NCBI GenBank assembly: GCA_902729315.2
Contig: LR746264.1
Span: 5,667,878-5,731,877, forward strand
Origin: Spirodela intermedia
Lineage: Eukaryota > Streptophyta > Magnoliopsida > Alismatales > Araceae
Reading direction: 5' to 3'
DNA length: 64,000 nt
The notes below the pieces were generated by a model. The model had not been told where the DNA came from. It ran no database searches and was given only the letters and a program-made list of their open reading frames with translations. The position numbers were made by a program, and so were the translations under genes. Below, in pieces: positions 44,701 through 64,000 of the stretch; position 1 is the first letter of the stretch, and every line of letters starts with the position of its first letter.

Positions 44701-47120
44701 GTTAATTCAATGTAATGATTTTGACCCCCGAAAAGTTTTTTCCCATGATCTTTTGATGTCTTATAGCGCAAGATCTGGGTGATGGGTGAGTATGCCCATG
44801 TCTTTCTTTCTTTGATGTAAAGCATGACTTTTATTTATATAAACTGTCAGCGAGAAATGCGTTGTTATGATTTTGGTCCGAAAAATCCTCTTTCATGGTC
44901 TCTTGGTTTCCGATCAAGGGAGATCTATTATAGAACTTCTCAACTATTGTATGAAGCTCACAGATTTTCTACCATATTGAAGGCAAAGGACACGAAAGGA
45001 CTAAACTATTTTGAGACAAAACAGAAGCTGCTCCTAGCCTACATACAAGCTATTAGCTTTTATCTCCTACTCAAGACTGAAGGGCATCCAGTTCGTGACC
45101 ATCCAGTCATCGCTCACCTTGTTGAGCTAAAAAATTTGTGGGAAAAGGTTTTCCTCTCGAGGCTTTTCTTTTTTTCACTTTTCTGTAGTAATCTGCCCAC
45201 CCCGCGGCTTCTAGGAAGTTTCTCGCGTTTTTTCTGTCTGAATTCGTTTTGTGGGGGTGCTGCTGAATTTTAGACGGACAATTTTGCCTGGTGGTTATGT
45301 CATTCTGTTAAAATAAAATATATTCTTAATCTCTACAGGTGAAAAACATGGATATCACTATTTCTCCCCTGGTTGAGATAATTTCCAAGGACGACAATGG
45401 GAAGGTCGCGGCGATAAGTGTGGAGGAAGAAAAAGATGAGCCAGCATTAGGCTCAGCTGTTCTCACTGTCCCGCCTAAATCATTGGAGGTAGGTTGAGGT
45501 TTCTGTATTGTCATATGTATGTTATCCAAGGAGCAATTTCCGACATGATTCAGCACTCAAGTGTAATGATGATACTGCAGCAGGCCACCGACGTGAGTGA
45601 GTCTACAGAGAATGGCTCATCAAAGGAAGACAGCCTCCCCAAACAGGGCCATCAGAAACACCAGGTTCATAATTAGTATTGGTATCTTGCCACCAACAAA
45701 CTCTTGTGTGGAAGTAACTCATGTTCTTTTATATGTGTTTGGCAGGATGGTCAAGTGGGGCATCAAAGCTTGCAGATGCTTAAAGTAAGGGCACTTCTTG
45801 AGCAAAAGTTGAAGGAAAAGGGTATTTTTGATTCTTTTACCGCAAATTCTGCCAGGATTCAGAATGAAGCTTCAAAACGTGTGAACAGGTGCACGCACAT
45901 AATTATTGCCTGTTTAAAGTAGTTGTTTCCTTGTTAGTAGGCTCATCTGTTTCAAATCTCCAATTGCATCAGGCAAATGGAGACATTGGCCGACTTTGAT
46001 GATGCTACTGACGGTGGCGTTGACCACGGAAAGAACGGGAAACTTAATAAGCATGTTTCTACGAAAGTCAAGAGGCCCACGGTATGCCATTTTTCATGTT
46101 CACCGAACTTTGATGATTCTGTGAAAAGCCTCGATTGTTAGATCCGTTGGTATATACAGATCATGCTTCGGTTTCTAGCTTTATGCAGACTTTCTTTTAA
46201 CATAGTGAATACATCTAACTCACGCGGTTCGTCTCCTACCTGATCTTCCTGCACATGATCACCGATTATAATATCTCTGGTCATCGGCACGCTTTTGAGG
46301 GGTGATCTTGTTTGCCATTTACGAAAGTCATCATACGATCATGAGCATTGATATGCCTCTTCTGGTTGTATTTTTATGATCCAGCTGGCTTCTGGCGATG
46401 ATGACTTACCCAAGAGGGAGAATATCGGAGAGAAGCGGAGAAAGTACGACCACCGGGTCCTCGCCAGATCGGGAGCCGGCTCCCTGGATGATGACGACAG
46501 AGCCGTCAGATCGCGGGGCACTGATGATGATACGGAGACTGACCTTGGACAGGTGGAATCAGAGGACGAGTTTTACAAGGAAGTGAAGAGGCAGAGGCTC
46601 ACGAAGCTCTCGGCAAAGGCTGCGCTATACACGAGGCACGCATTCAGCGGAAAATTAATTCTCTGACCAATGGGTGCCCCTTTTTTTTTTTTTTTTTGCC
46701 TCATAACCGAAGCGGCTTTTCCTTCTGACTGTGTTTCTACGTTGACCTCGCAGAGATCCAGTGGTTCCATCATCTATAGAGACTGAAGCTGATGGCAAGC
46801 GGCAGATCACCTATCAGGTTAGTGTTTCTAAGGCGATTTGAGTGGGTCTCGGCCCCCAATCCTGCTTGACGAGGTTAGATCCTGGAGCTGCCTTTAATCC
46901 TTGTTCTCGTCGACCAGATGGAGAAGAACAAGGGGCTTACGCGCAAACGGAAGAAGCTCACTAAGATCCCACGAAAGAAATACAAGGCAAGTTTGCTTGG
47001 GTTTCTCATAAAAACTCGTCTGCTCTCCTCTCTCTCTTTCTACTTGGGTTTCTCACCAAAACTCTGCTGCTCTTTTCTCTCTCTCACTCTCTTTACTTGG
47101 GTTTCTCACCAAAACTCTGC

Positions 47121-47156
<36 letters not shown>

Positions 47157-47328
47157 GAGTTGGTGATTTTCTCTCCCCTCTTGGTCCGATTTCCAGCTCA
47201 AACACGAGAAAGCCGTGGTGCGTCGGAAAGGGCAAGTCCGAGACATTCGGAAGCCAGCGGGTCCGTACGGAGGAGAGGCCTCTGGAATCAACACGAGAGT
47301 CAGCCGCAGTATCAGGTTCAAGAGCTAG
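38742..47328 (+). CDS. THAL: Sas10/UTP3 family nucleolar protein (THALLO-like)
   Basis: Component of the small-subunit processome needed for pre-18S rRNA maturation. Seventeen exons: 38742-38865, 38985-39032, 39147-39181, 40039-40135, 40794-40939, 41056-41208, 41535-41674, 43436-43520, 44983-45147, 45339-45488, 45581-45664, 45746-45888, 45973-46081, 46385-46635, 46754-46817, 46918-46986 and 47197-47328; 1995 nt, 664 aa. The N terminus is basic ([18 protein letters not shown]) then acidic. A Sas10/Utp3/C1D domain spans about 248-335 ([49 protein letters not shown]). The C-terminal Sas10 domain (about 575-664) has [24 protein letters not shown]-like [20 protein letters not shown], and ends [10 protein letters not shown]. 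The acceptor of exon 9 could also be 44989. Introns 14 and 16 have GC rather than GT donors. Confidence 0.93.
40398..40573. repeat. 88-bp tandem duplication in THALLO intron 4
   Basis: Two adjacent 88-bp copies (40398-40485 and 40486-40573) beginning agaatctggtagtat. Only about two to three differences are visible (attcc/atccc and actaacc/actgacc), so the duplication is recent. Confidence 0.9.
44631..44926. repeat. Diverged tandem duplication of about 150 bp in THALLO intron 8
   Basis: Copies at 44631-44776 and 44786-44926 share ctttctttctttgatgtaaag, a taaactRtcagYRag block, atgattttgRYccg, tttcatggtc/tttcccatgatc and end in agatct. The second copy ends about 56 bp before the exon 9 acceptor. 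Confidence 0.7.
46996..47154. repeat. Three-copy minisatellite in the last THALLO intron
   Basis: Units of 47, 53 and about 59 bp start at 46996, 47043 and 47096, each beginning cttgggtttctcaYMaaaactc and ending in a CT run. The array fills most of the 210-bp GC-AG intron and supplies its polypyrimidine tract. Confidence 0.85.
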
Positions 47329-48102
47329 CTTAGTTGTCTTGCCCCAGACTTTTTGCCCGCATCTCCTGCGAAATTTTGTCCGATTCTTTTTGCCTGACCC
47401 CATCTAATATTATCATCGGGCCGATAACCCCCCCAGAGGCCCTTCTTCTTCTTCTTCTTTTCATCATTCCTTCGGTTTAGGGTTCTACTGCGTCTCTATT
47501 CTACTGCATTCTCTGCCGTAGATAGAGCTTTCCACTTTTTTATAAATTTTGTTTTTTTTTATAAAAAAAGAACTGCTCCTCTTCTTTTTTTCTTTTTTTT
47601 TGTTGTGCAAATCCTATGATGACTAAACATGCTAGAACAGTTTCACATTGAAAAGAATATATTCTGTGGAGAGCACAGAATATATTCTAATATCATGAAA
47701 ACAATGAACCGTCAGAATCTCGTCTCTTCTCTTTCTTTCTTTTTTATTTGTTGAGAAAGGAAATTGTGCCCAGACGACACAAAGACAGAGAATCTGATCA
47801 AGTGATTGATGGGCGTGAAGGATCCGTGTCTTGAGATCACAAATGGCCGAGTGTATGAACAAACATCATCACACTTTCAAAAGATGAAAATAAAAAATAA
47901 AAAATAAAAAGGGAGGGGGAGGGGGGAGGCAGCGGAGCTCACCGGGACTGTCTTGGCTAGTTGCCGGAAGAAAGCAAGAGCTTATTTCCAGAATACCGAA
48001 TATTTTTTCCCTCTACAAATCTGCAGGGTGACCACCCTTGGATGGAATCACATCAATAATAATAAGGCATCGAACGATCCACATGCTCAATAAAAACAGT
48101 TT
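47329..48102. other. Convergent intergenic region between THALLO and AGPase large subunit
   Basis: The two genes meet tail to tail. It contains poly-T/A runs and presumably both 3' untranslated regions. No gene recognised. Confidence 0.6.
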
Positions 48103-56877
<8,775 letters not shown>

Positions 56878-57520
56878 GGCGGAAGAAGGTTGAAGTCTAG
56901 AGAAGGCGGCTCCTGCCGGCGGTGATCACCGGAGTCGCAGAGACGGTAAGTGAGGACGACGCACTGAGCTCATTCGAACGTCCTCTTCCCCTTCGTCCAC
57001 GTTATCCGCAGGCGCGAAGCGCATCCACCAATTCAAGTCTGCGCGGGACCCAACTGCCTGGTGGGGACCACACTAACTAACATCTACTGCCAGCGTGGAC
57101 AATGGACCCCAAGGTGGTGGGCACGTGGGTTTGGAATATTCCCCTGACCAGTATTCCTCCCCCAATTAAGCAAAGATTAGTAACTAATACACCCCGTAAA
57201 ATGCCCATAATCAGCCGATCCTAATGGGCTGAGTAAGGACTTAACCGGCCCACGAGTTGAGCCGCCACCTCAGCCACACACGCGATATCCCCGATAGTTA
57301 CGAAGATAAAGCCGTTCTGATGGGGGCTTCCCGCACGTGCGGAGTGCAACTCTAGCTCAACCCCGGAAACTCATTCCAACGTGTAAACCCTTGTATTATT
57401 ACACGCAGAGAAACTGTCTATTCACAACACGGTAGTCAGACCACCGTCACAACCCCAGAGTACACAGTTCTAGACTGAGACATAGAGCGAGAAAGAGAGA
57501 GAGAGGGGGAACCCAGGTGC
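56878..57520. promoter_or_regulatory. AGPase large subunit promoter and SDR 3' flank
   Basis: Upstream of the APL ATG (56877, -). Contains tgggct at 57227-57232 and an ggcccac element at 57249-57255, plus a cacgtg G-box core at 57122-57127 in a gggcacgtgggt context. These are motif sightings only. Confidence 0.4.
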
Positions 57521-58629
57521 TCAGCCATTGACGACGACGCCGCCTGCATGGTAGAAGCGAGGAGCAGAGATGAGGAAATCGAACGTTGCGGCGGAGAGGG
57601 CGGCGGCGATATTTTACCGTTGGGGTGGAGGACCTGGCCGGCGATGTAGGAAGAGTCCTGATCGGAGGCGAGGAAGACAAAGGAGGGGGCAATCTCGTGG
57701 GGTTGACCGGCGCGGCCCATGGGAACGTTCTTGCCGAAGTTGGCCACCTTCTCCTCCGGGAAAGAGGAAGGGATCAGCGGCGTCCACACTGGCCCCGGCG
57801 CCACCGCGTTGACCCGGATTCCCCTGCCGACGACCTGCGCGTGGAGAGCCCTCGTGAAGGCCACGATCGCCCCCTTCGTCGCTGTATAGTCGATCAGCGT
57901 CGGGTGGCCCCTGTACGCGTTGACCGACGTCGTGTTGATGATGGCGCTCCCCGCCTTCATGTGATCCAGACAGTACCTGTTCCACAGAGGACATCCGTTG
58001 ACCCGTATATCCCGATAATATGGGAGGCGGGTTTCTCTCTCTTTCTTCCTCCCTCTTACTTGGCCATGAAGAAGTAGGAGAAGAAGTTGGTCCTGAAGAC
58101 CCTCTCCAGGCGGGCCTCGTCAACTTGCTGGAGCTCGGGGGCGACGTGCTGCTCGGCGGCGTTGTTGACGAGGACGTCAACGCGGCCGAAGGCGGCGACC
58201 ACGTCGTCCACCGCCTTCTTGCAGGCGTCCTCGTAGCCGAGATCGGCGGCGATGGCGATGGGGCCCCTCGTTTCCTCCACTGTGGCCTGCCTGAGCATCT
58301 GCAGCGTGTCGGCTGCGTCCTTGTCCTCCTGGTTCTTCACGTAAGTGAACGCCACCGTCGCTCCCTCCAGCGCGAAGTAGTAGCACACGGCGCGGCCGAT
58401 CCCGGAGTCGCCGCCGGTGACCAGCGCCACCTTCCCCTGCGAACAAAGAGACGCTGTGGCGAGAAGAGAAAGGAAGGAACTAGCCGGAGAGTGGCGGAGG
58501 GATTACGCGGAGCTTGTGGGCGGGCTTGTAGTCGCCAGCGGCAGCCTGAGGAGAGGGCTCCATGAGATGCTCCTTGCCGGGCTGTTTCTCCTGAGTCTGA
58601 GGGGGGAACGATTGCTCGCCGGTGGCCAT
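57521..58629 (-). CDS. Glucose and ribitol dehydrogenase homolog (NADP-dependent SDR)
   Basis: Short-chain dehydrogenase/reductase of the seed/ABA-associated 'glucose and ribitol dehydrogenase' group, related to NADPH-dependent aldehyde reductase 1. Four exons: 58629-58507, 58436-58060, 57976-57618 and 57543-57521; 882 nt, 293 aa. The N-terminal 41 residues (MATGEQSFPPQTQEKQPGKE) are hydrophilic and Gln-rich as in homologues. The dinucleotide loop is TGGDSGIG (48-55), NNAA follows the VLV strand, and the catalytic triad is Ser184, Tyr197 and Lys201 (YTATK). APGPVWTPLIP and QVLHPNG then VNG at the end are family-typical. The last exon is only 23 nt (GGVVVNG stop). Very GC-rich coding sequence. 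The exact substrate in plants is uncertain. Confidence 0.94.
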
Positions 58630-58844
58630 CGTCTCCGAGGGTCTAAGCCTCCGGGATGCGAGATTTCCTCTTCTGGGGGTCTTTTCTCTGCAGAGAGACA
58701 GAGAAACGGCGGAGGGGAAGGCGGCGAGAGGACTTCAAGGAAGCGAGGGCGTCGAACAGTGCGGATGAGAGAGCTACGGGGTGGCAAGGTTTTAACTGTG
58801 GTGGGTGGGAGAATGCGGACAGCTGGGGGCAAGAGAGCCTGGCG

Positions 58845-58901
58845 ACGTGGCGTCCGGATTGAGGGAGACGCCATGTGATGAAGGCCTGGACAATACACGT
58901 G
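58845..58901 (-). promoter_or_regulatory. ABRE/G-box cluster upstream of the SDR gene
   Basis: An ACGTGGC ABRE core is at 58845-58851 and a CACGTG G-box core at 58896-58901, 216 and 267 bp upstream of the SDR ATG. ABREs bound by ABF/ABI5 bZIP factors drive ABA and desiccation responses, which would fit this family's known late-embryo expression. Motifs are seen; regulation is inferred. Confidence 0.5.
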
Positions 58902-58991
58902 GACTGTTGTGTTTTTTTATACCGGCCCATAATTCGCCGAAGCTCGGTCCGTCCAGATCAAAATGAGGCATGAATTATCTTTTATTTAAAA

Positions 58992-58993
<2 letters not shown>

Positions 58994-59071
<78 letters not shown>

Positions 59072-59154
59072 ATATATATATATATATATATATATGTATC
59101 TATATATATAATTTATTTATTTATGTGTGCGTGTGCGTGCGTGTGTGTGCGTGT
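58994..59154. repeat. Compound microsatellite (CT)n-(TA)n-(GT/GC)n
   Basis: A 75-bp CT run (58994-59068) is followed by TA repeats (59071-59110, imperfect) and a GTGC/GT stretch (59124-59154). A shorter CT run at 59391-59408 is preceded by nearly the same flank (about 59348-59390) as the main run (about 58951-58993). Confidence 0.95.
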
Positions 59155-59650
59155 AAGCCCCTAGAATTAGATAAAACGATGGGTAGCCAGAATCAGTCGC
59201 GAGGCCATGTGGCAGGCCATGTGGACTACCGCGCGAGCATTCATTAAAACAGAGTGGCATCATTCCCCTTCAGCGCTGATCGCCAAAAGAGCAAAGTCAT
59301 CTAATTTTTTTCTAAAAATAGGATCGAATTGCGGGCCAATCTGCCCATCCAGATCAAAATTAGGCATAAATTATTTTCATTTTAAAACCTCTCTCTCTCT
59401 CTCTCTCGCTCGCTCATGAAATAAGATGTTCGATTCTCATTCACCAGCCTGAATGAAAAGCACCCATCTCACCAAAGAGTGACACCCAAGAAACGCACTG
59501 AAGACAGCCATTAATAGTATTTTTCAGGGCGGCTTCAACGGGTAAACAGATAAAAATTTCTGTCATAGCTGCATTGACAGATGAGAGACAGTCCAATCAG
59601 TAATAAGCCGCAAGAACACGATTTACCTCCCCTCCCTCCCTCGAGGAACT
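59155..59650. other. Intergenic region between SDR and amidase genes
   Basis: Upstream of SDR (-) and at the 3' side of the amidase (-). Apart from the short CT run at 59391-59408 and its duplicated flank, nothing is recognised. Confidence 0.5.
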
Positions 59651-60342
59651 TCAGTACAGGGTCTTCACGAGATTAAGAAGAGACCCATCTCCACCGTGCC
59701 TGGCTAAGAGGGAGATGGACATGGGCAGGTCGTCATCCATGCCCAGAGGTATGGTAACCTGCGATTTGCCGCATTTGGAAGGCTGCAAGTCAGCTTCTTT
59801 GCAAGTATATGGGCACAGATAAAGGTGGAAATCATGAGAGGAGGAATGAAAATACCTGGCAAAGTCCTGACATGCCGGCAATAGAGAGCAAGCTGAAAGC
59901 CTTCGAACGGAAGTCTTTCAGCAGAGATGGGTCGGTGTTCAGCTTGGGGGGAGGGCCAGGGAGTGTGGGGAGGACAAGGGCCCCATTATCCTTCAGCGAT
60001 AATGGGTAAAAGAGACTAGTGAGGATTCGATGTAGAAGCAATGAAGTGTGATGGGTAAGCCGGAGTTATCGGTTGTACCTTCAGGAGTTCATCGAGGGCA
60101 GCTCTGAGTTCAGACCTGACAGAGTAGCAGTGAGGGATGGCGTCTTCATCCACGGTCTTAACAGCTTCCCAAACTCGTTCGAATATACCTGGGCCTAAAT
60201 CGGGTCTGGTAGCGTTGACCCAGTCCCCATGGTTACTTTTAAACTCAAACCTACACGCCAGAGCCAAGGATTTAAGGCATTAAGACTAGATCCAATCCGA
60301 TGGTAAAAGCTAAGATACTTTCCAAAGGACATCATGGAACAG

Positions 60343-60439
<97 letters not shown>

Positions 60440-63400
60440 GATGGATGTTAACACTCACAGAAGGGAAAAGGGGGATGGGGATCCCTGCGGGTCTCCCCAG
60501 TGATGATTTGAGGATCATAATTTAACGAATAACTGCAAGCAATTCCAAGCAGCGGTTAAAAAAAAGGTGCTACCTTTGAAGTGTTTGCATGGCATGTGAT
60601 AGAGCAGAAAACACTGGTATTCCAGCATTCTTGGAAGTGCTTGCGTCCGAGAGTCGGTGCATAAAATAATGTAAACTGGGAACATTATTCGTGATATATT
60701 CACCAAGATCTAAGTGGATCAGATCTGAAATAATGAAACGTAAAATATCAGCTACTTGACCGATCACATGTTACCTTGTGATGAAACATGTGATAGGAAC
60801 TTACGACCAATTGCTTTAGTTATGGATTCGGTAAATATTTCGCATGGTCTGCTGCCTGAAGAACTCAGATGCTGAAAGCAGTCATCGGGGATGAGAACCC
60901 GACTGGGCAGATCACTGTTTGAAACATGAGGTGGCAACACCACCTCCCCTACTCTAGCTAGGATCATAGGGTCCCTAGAGAACCAACCTGAGACCAAATA
61001 CCCGTTAATGATCATCAAGAAGACTAATATTCCCTATATTAGTCAAATATTTCCACAGATGTAGATAATATTGATCAAGATAGAACAAAATAAATAAATG
61101 ATATCAGTTCTTGGAACACAAACAACATAAAAAAAAACACAAAGAAAGGTCTGAGTAAAATGAATAAATATAGGATAAATCTTTCAGCTATTGAGGGAGT
61201 TATCTCAGGCTCTGTGGCGGCTAAATCCCCTGATATCAGAAATCAAGTGCTGACGATAATTGCGGGGAAATAATGCAACAGTGCACTGATTTTATGTGAA
61301 TTTATCTATCCAACTTGTGATTACAATGTTCAAACTGATAGCGTGGGAAAGAGTAGAATAAATCTGAGTTACAACTAACTGTCATAAAAATTTTATCACT
61401 AAATAATCCCACCAATAGGTGTATACATCACTCGGCCCACTGTAAATTCACATCGATGCATAGAAAACAATCGTATCAATACAAGATTCCAATAGACAGA
61501 AAGTGGGTGTCCCAAAAGGAAAACTTAGGAAGAACTGTCTTCTCAATTTCTCTGCCCATTTAGTGTGGTGACATTCATTTGAAATATCAATTAATTCGTA
61601 AAAGGGAGAACCATTTGCGAAATTAATTTATCACCATCTCCAATCTGTCACCGAATCCGCACCATTCATTCATTTGAGAAATTCATTGATTATTGGGTAA
61701 TAGTAATTTTAGAGAAATATTAAGTGATTTAGTGAGGAACACATTGCTAAAACAGGTTTGTCTAGACTGGGACAAAATCAGAACAGGACATGGCAGGATG
61801 GTGAAGACAGATTCTGATCAGGTACAGAAAAAACTGACAAGAACTAAAAAATTTCGACTCATGCAACAGTCATAGATTCTTTCGACGACCATCAAGTATA
61901 ATCTGAATACAAATGGAATCAGAACCGGGACAAGACCATTGAATCCTCGGTTGGATTTTTAGACAGAGTAGCCATTGTTCATCCCGATCTGAATTGAATA
62001 AAGACTGGTTGATCCAAGCCCTCTTTGACACTCTATGGAAAATAATTTGGGTAGCGAACAGATCGGATCGATCAAGAACCAGCTACTCTAGGAAGGATCA
62101 GTAAAGTACCCAAAACAGCCAAGTTTCGGAAAAGGCTTACATTTTGGAACAATCCCTCTAGCTAGAACTTTAATATTTACCCTGTAATTATTTTGCAGAA
62201 AACACGAAAACCGTGCTTCAAAATTATTATTAAGTCAAACGAACACGAGAAATCATATATTATTAATTTATAACAACAAAATCCTTTATTTATCGCACAA
62301 TATTCAACTTATCCCTCTCACTTGGGACTTTTCTAGTAATTATCAGCAATTAAGATTTCACGGTGTATGAAATAAAATATTTAAACTCTCTCGTCTGAGG
62401 AGGACACGATCAAAACAACAGCAACAGCGAATCAATAAAGTTTGCCGAGATAAAACACAGAAATGTCAATACATGACCGTTTATGATGCATTTACCGAAA
62501 GAGGAGGAGATACTAAGAGGTGGATTCAACGTTCTATTTATCCTCACCAACAGTGTCAAAGCTCTGTGCCATTGGAACAACACCAGCTGCGTCAACAACT
62601 CCATGTGAAGGTCGAATGCCGAGAATTCCGCAGTAAGATGCAGGTACTCTCACACTTCCACCAGTGTCAGTACCTGAAGAAAAGAGTCTTACATAGTATC
62701 CTTTGTCGATCTATGAGTTGAAACGTACTAACGGTTAAACTCTCCAACAGTGTTGACCAGTCTTGAATAAATTGAAACTCTTCTTATTGGATGATAATGA
62801 TGCTTCCCATAAACCGAAATTATAAGATTAATGATACGATTAGGGGGAAAAATCACCAAGACAAACCCCATAGCGATAGTTAGTGGTGCATTTATCATTT
62901 CTCTTTTCTACTGGACGAATTTCGCAACACATTACTGCATCTACTTGAACAGGATAAAGACCGTGAAGATTAAGCCGGAAAAATCCTAATTCGGCACAGG
63001 AACGTTAGGTCCTGCACTCTGATTGCATCATATATACGCCTAAACAGTCCCCTGCCTTAAATATCTCAAACTTCAGATTAAGGAGTTTTCACCTAACGCA
63101 AAGTCAACGAGCTTTGCAGCCACGGCTACAGCGGACCCACTTGATGATCCTCCTGGCACCCGATCTTTAGCCAATGGATTAGTGGGTGTCCCATAATGCT
63201 TGTTTTGTCCGTCGATACTGAGCATAATCAAAAATGTGTTACCATGATGTAATAACGAGCATGATCACAATATCCAAGATTCATTCCATAAAATTACTTC
63301 TGAATGGAAAGTGATTCGACATTCCAATAATATTACTCAAGCCAAGAATTACACAGAATTGCTAGATATGGTAGACGTTGAGAAGTGAGAAATTTATGGG

Positions 63401-63684
63401 AATGTGTTACTGCCAAGACAGGTAAACTGCTCAAAGCATGTTGATAACCTGTATGAAGTATATAGTCAAAGGGATTTCGCGTGGTATTAGTACTTACTCA
63501 AATGCCCAAGATAAACTTCCCTAATACGAACCTGTAACCCATCTCGTCCATTACAGTTTTTCCAACACAAATTGCACCAGCTCTAATTACAGCCAAAACA
63601 ACGGGGGATGTTGTGGTAGCAGCTGCATGAGTCCTTGCCCAGTCTGGGTTGCCGAAGCAAGTCACATGGCCACTGATGTCAAAC
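59651..63684 (-). CDS. AMI1: Amidase 1 (AMI1-type indole-3-acetamide amidohydrolase), 5'-incomplete
   Basis: Amidase-signature enzyme; AMI1 hydrolyses indole-3-acetamide to the auxin indole-3-acetic acid in the cytosol and nucleus. Eight exons seen: 63684-63532, 63217-63093, 62673-62548, 60987-60805, 60724-60574, 60250-60079, 59990-59856 and 59758-59651; 383 complete codons plus stop, compared with about 425 aa in the family. Motifs: [44 protein letters not shown] with the middle catalytic Ser, [16 protein letters not shown] with the nucleophile Ser, [17 protein letters not shown], and [11 protein letters not shown]. The catalytic Lys lies in the missing first exon, beyond position 64000 or unrecognised. 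It ends at LNLVKTLY with no TPR domain, which excludes TOC64/OEP64. The 62548-60987 intron is 1.56 kb. Confidence 0.92.
60345..60437. repeat. (TC)n microsatellite, 93 bp, in an AMI1 intron
   Basis: Uninterrupted TC run lying in the intron between the exons ending 60574 and starting 60250. On the gene's own strand it reads (GA)n. Confidence 0.97.
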
Positions 63685-63963
63685 CTGCAGACAAAAAAAT
63701 TTACTTAGAAAGAAGGATGACAAGGTAATCTTTCAGATAATCTTCCTATCATTGAAGGGAAAATTTTAGTGGAATGAAATATGGAGTAGATAAGGTCCAG
63801 CTTAGGAGATCACTAGAAGCTTATAAGCATAGCGTGAGCTCACATGCTGTTTTACTAACGTCCTTAATTTTCCCTTTTGGATCATGCCCTGAAATTTTCA
63901 AAAGGGAAATGAGAAACATGCACTCAAACTGATAGAAGCTGCCGCTGTGACAATTTTGGTGGG

Positions 63964-64000
<37 letters not shown>
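63685..64000. repeat. Upstream AMI1 intron or leader with (AG)n at the window edge
   Basis: No first AMI1 exon with the expected catalytic Lys motif was found in this stretch. It ends in an AG run from 63967 that continues past the window. Confidence 0.6.

Noticed and set aside
57586-58565. Long + strand open frames opposite the SDR gene
   Set aside because: GC-rich antisense shadows; the - strand carries the clear SDR motifs.

Overview
This window is nuclear DNA from a flowering plant. Every recognisable gene is a plant-type gene with GT-AG introns, several encode plastid, peroxisomal or plant-specific proteins, and a decayed Ty3/gypsy retroelement lies in the middle. Very GC-rich first exons set against AT-rich introns, together with abundant (CT)n/(GA)n runs, suggest a monocot, but the species cannot be fixed from the sequence alone.

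Layout on the + axis: the 3' part of a methionine sulfoxide reductase B (+, 1041-1449); an AT74-type phosphoglycerate-mutase-like protein (-, 2087-3060); COX19 (-, 3822-4133, probably with a 5' non-coding exon near 6290); plastid ribosomal protein bS20c (+, 6605-9101); a U/P-type cyclin (-, 9545-10729); a CT/GA-rich gene-poor tract; a peroxisomal adenine nucleotide carrier (-, 13700-18069); a CDKD kinase (-, 19060-24990); a gypsy remnant (about 25430-28060); a P-class PPR protein (+, 28307-29919); a gamma-synergin-like protein (-, 31348-37931); a Sas10/UTP3 (THALLO) nucleolar protein in 17 exons (+, 38742-47328); an ADP-glucose pyrophosphorylase large subunit in 15 exons (-, 48103-56877); a glucose/ribitol dehydrogenase-like SDR (-, 57521-58629); and an AMI1-type amidase cut by the right edge (-, 59651 to beyond 63684).

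Exon chains were built by hand from splice sites, reading-frame phase and recall of family proteins. In each of the complete multi-exon models the exon lengths add up to a whole number of codons, which is an internal check.

The genes do not form a pathway cluster. They are mostly housekeeping and organelle-related: plastid translation and starch synthesis, mitochondrial copper/COX assembly and RNA processing, peroxisomal ATP import, ribosome biogenesis, cell cycle and transcription kinase, auxin precursor hydrolysis. I found no previously undescribed system. The most unusual observations are two GC-AG introns close together at the 3' end of the THALLO gene, three separate internal tandem duplications in introns of that same gene, a gypsy reverse transcriptase relic interrupted by a foreign block of about 260 bp, and a possible site-II-bearing divergent promoter shared by a mitochondrial (COX19) and a plastid (RPS20) gene.
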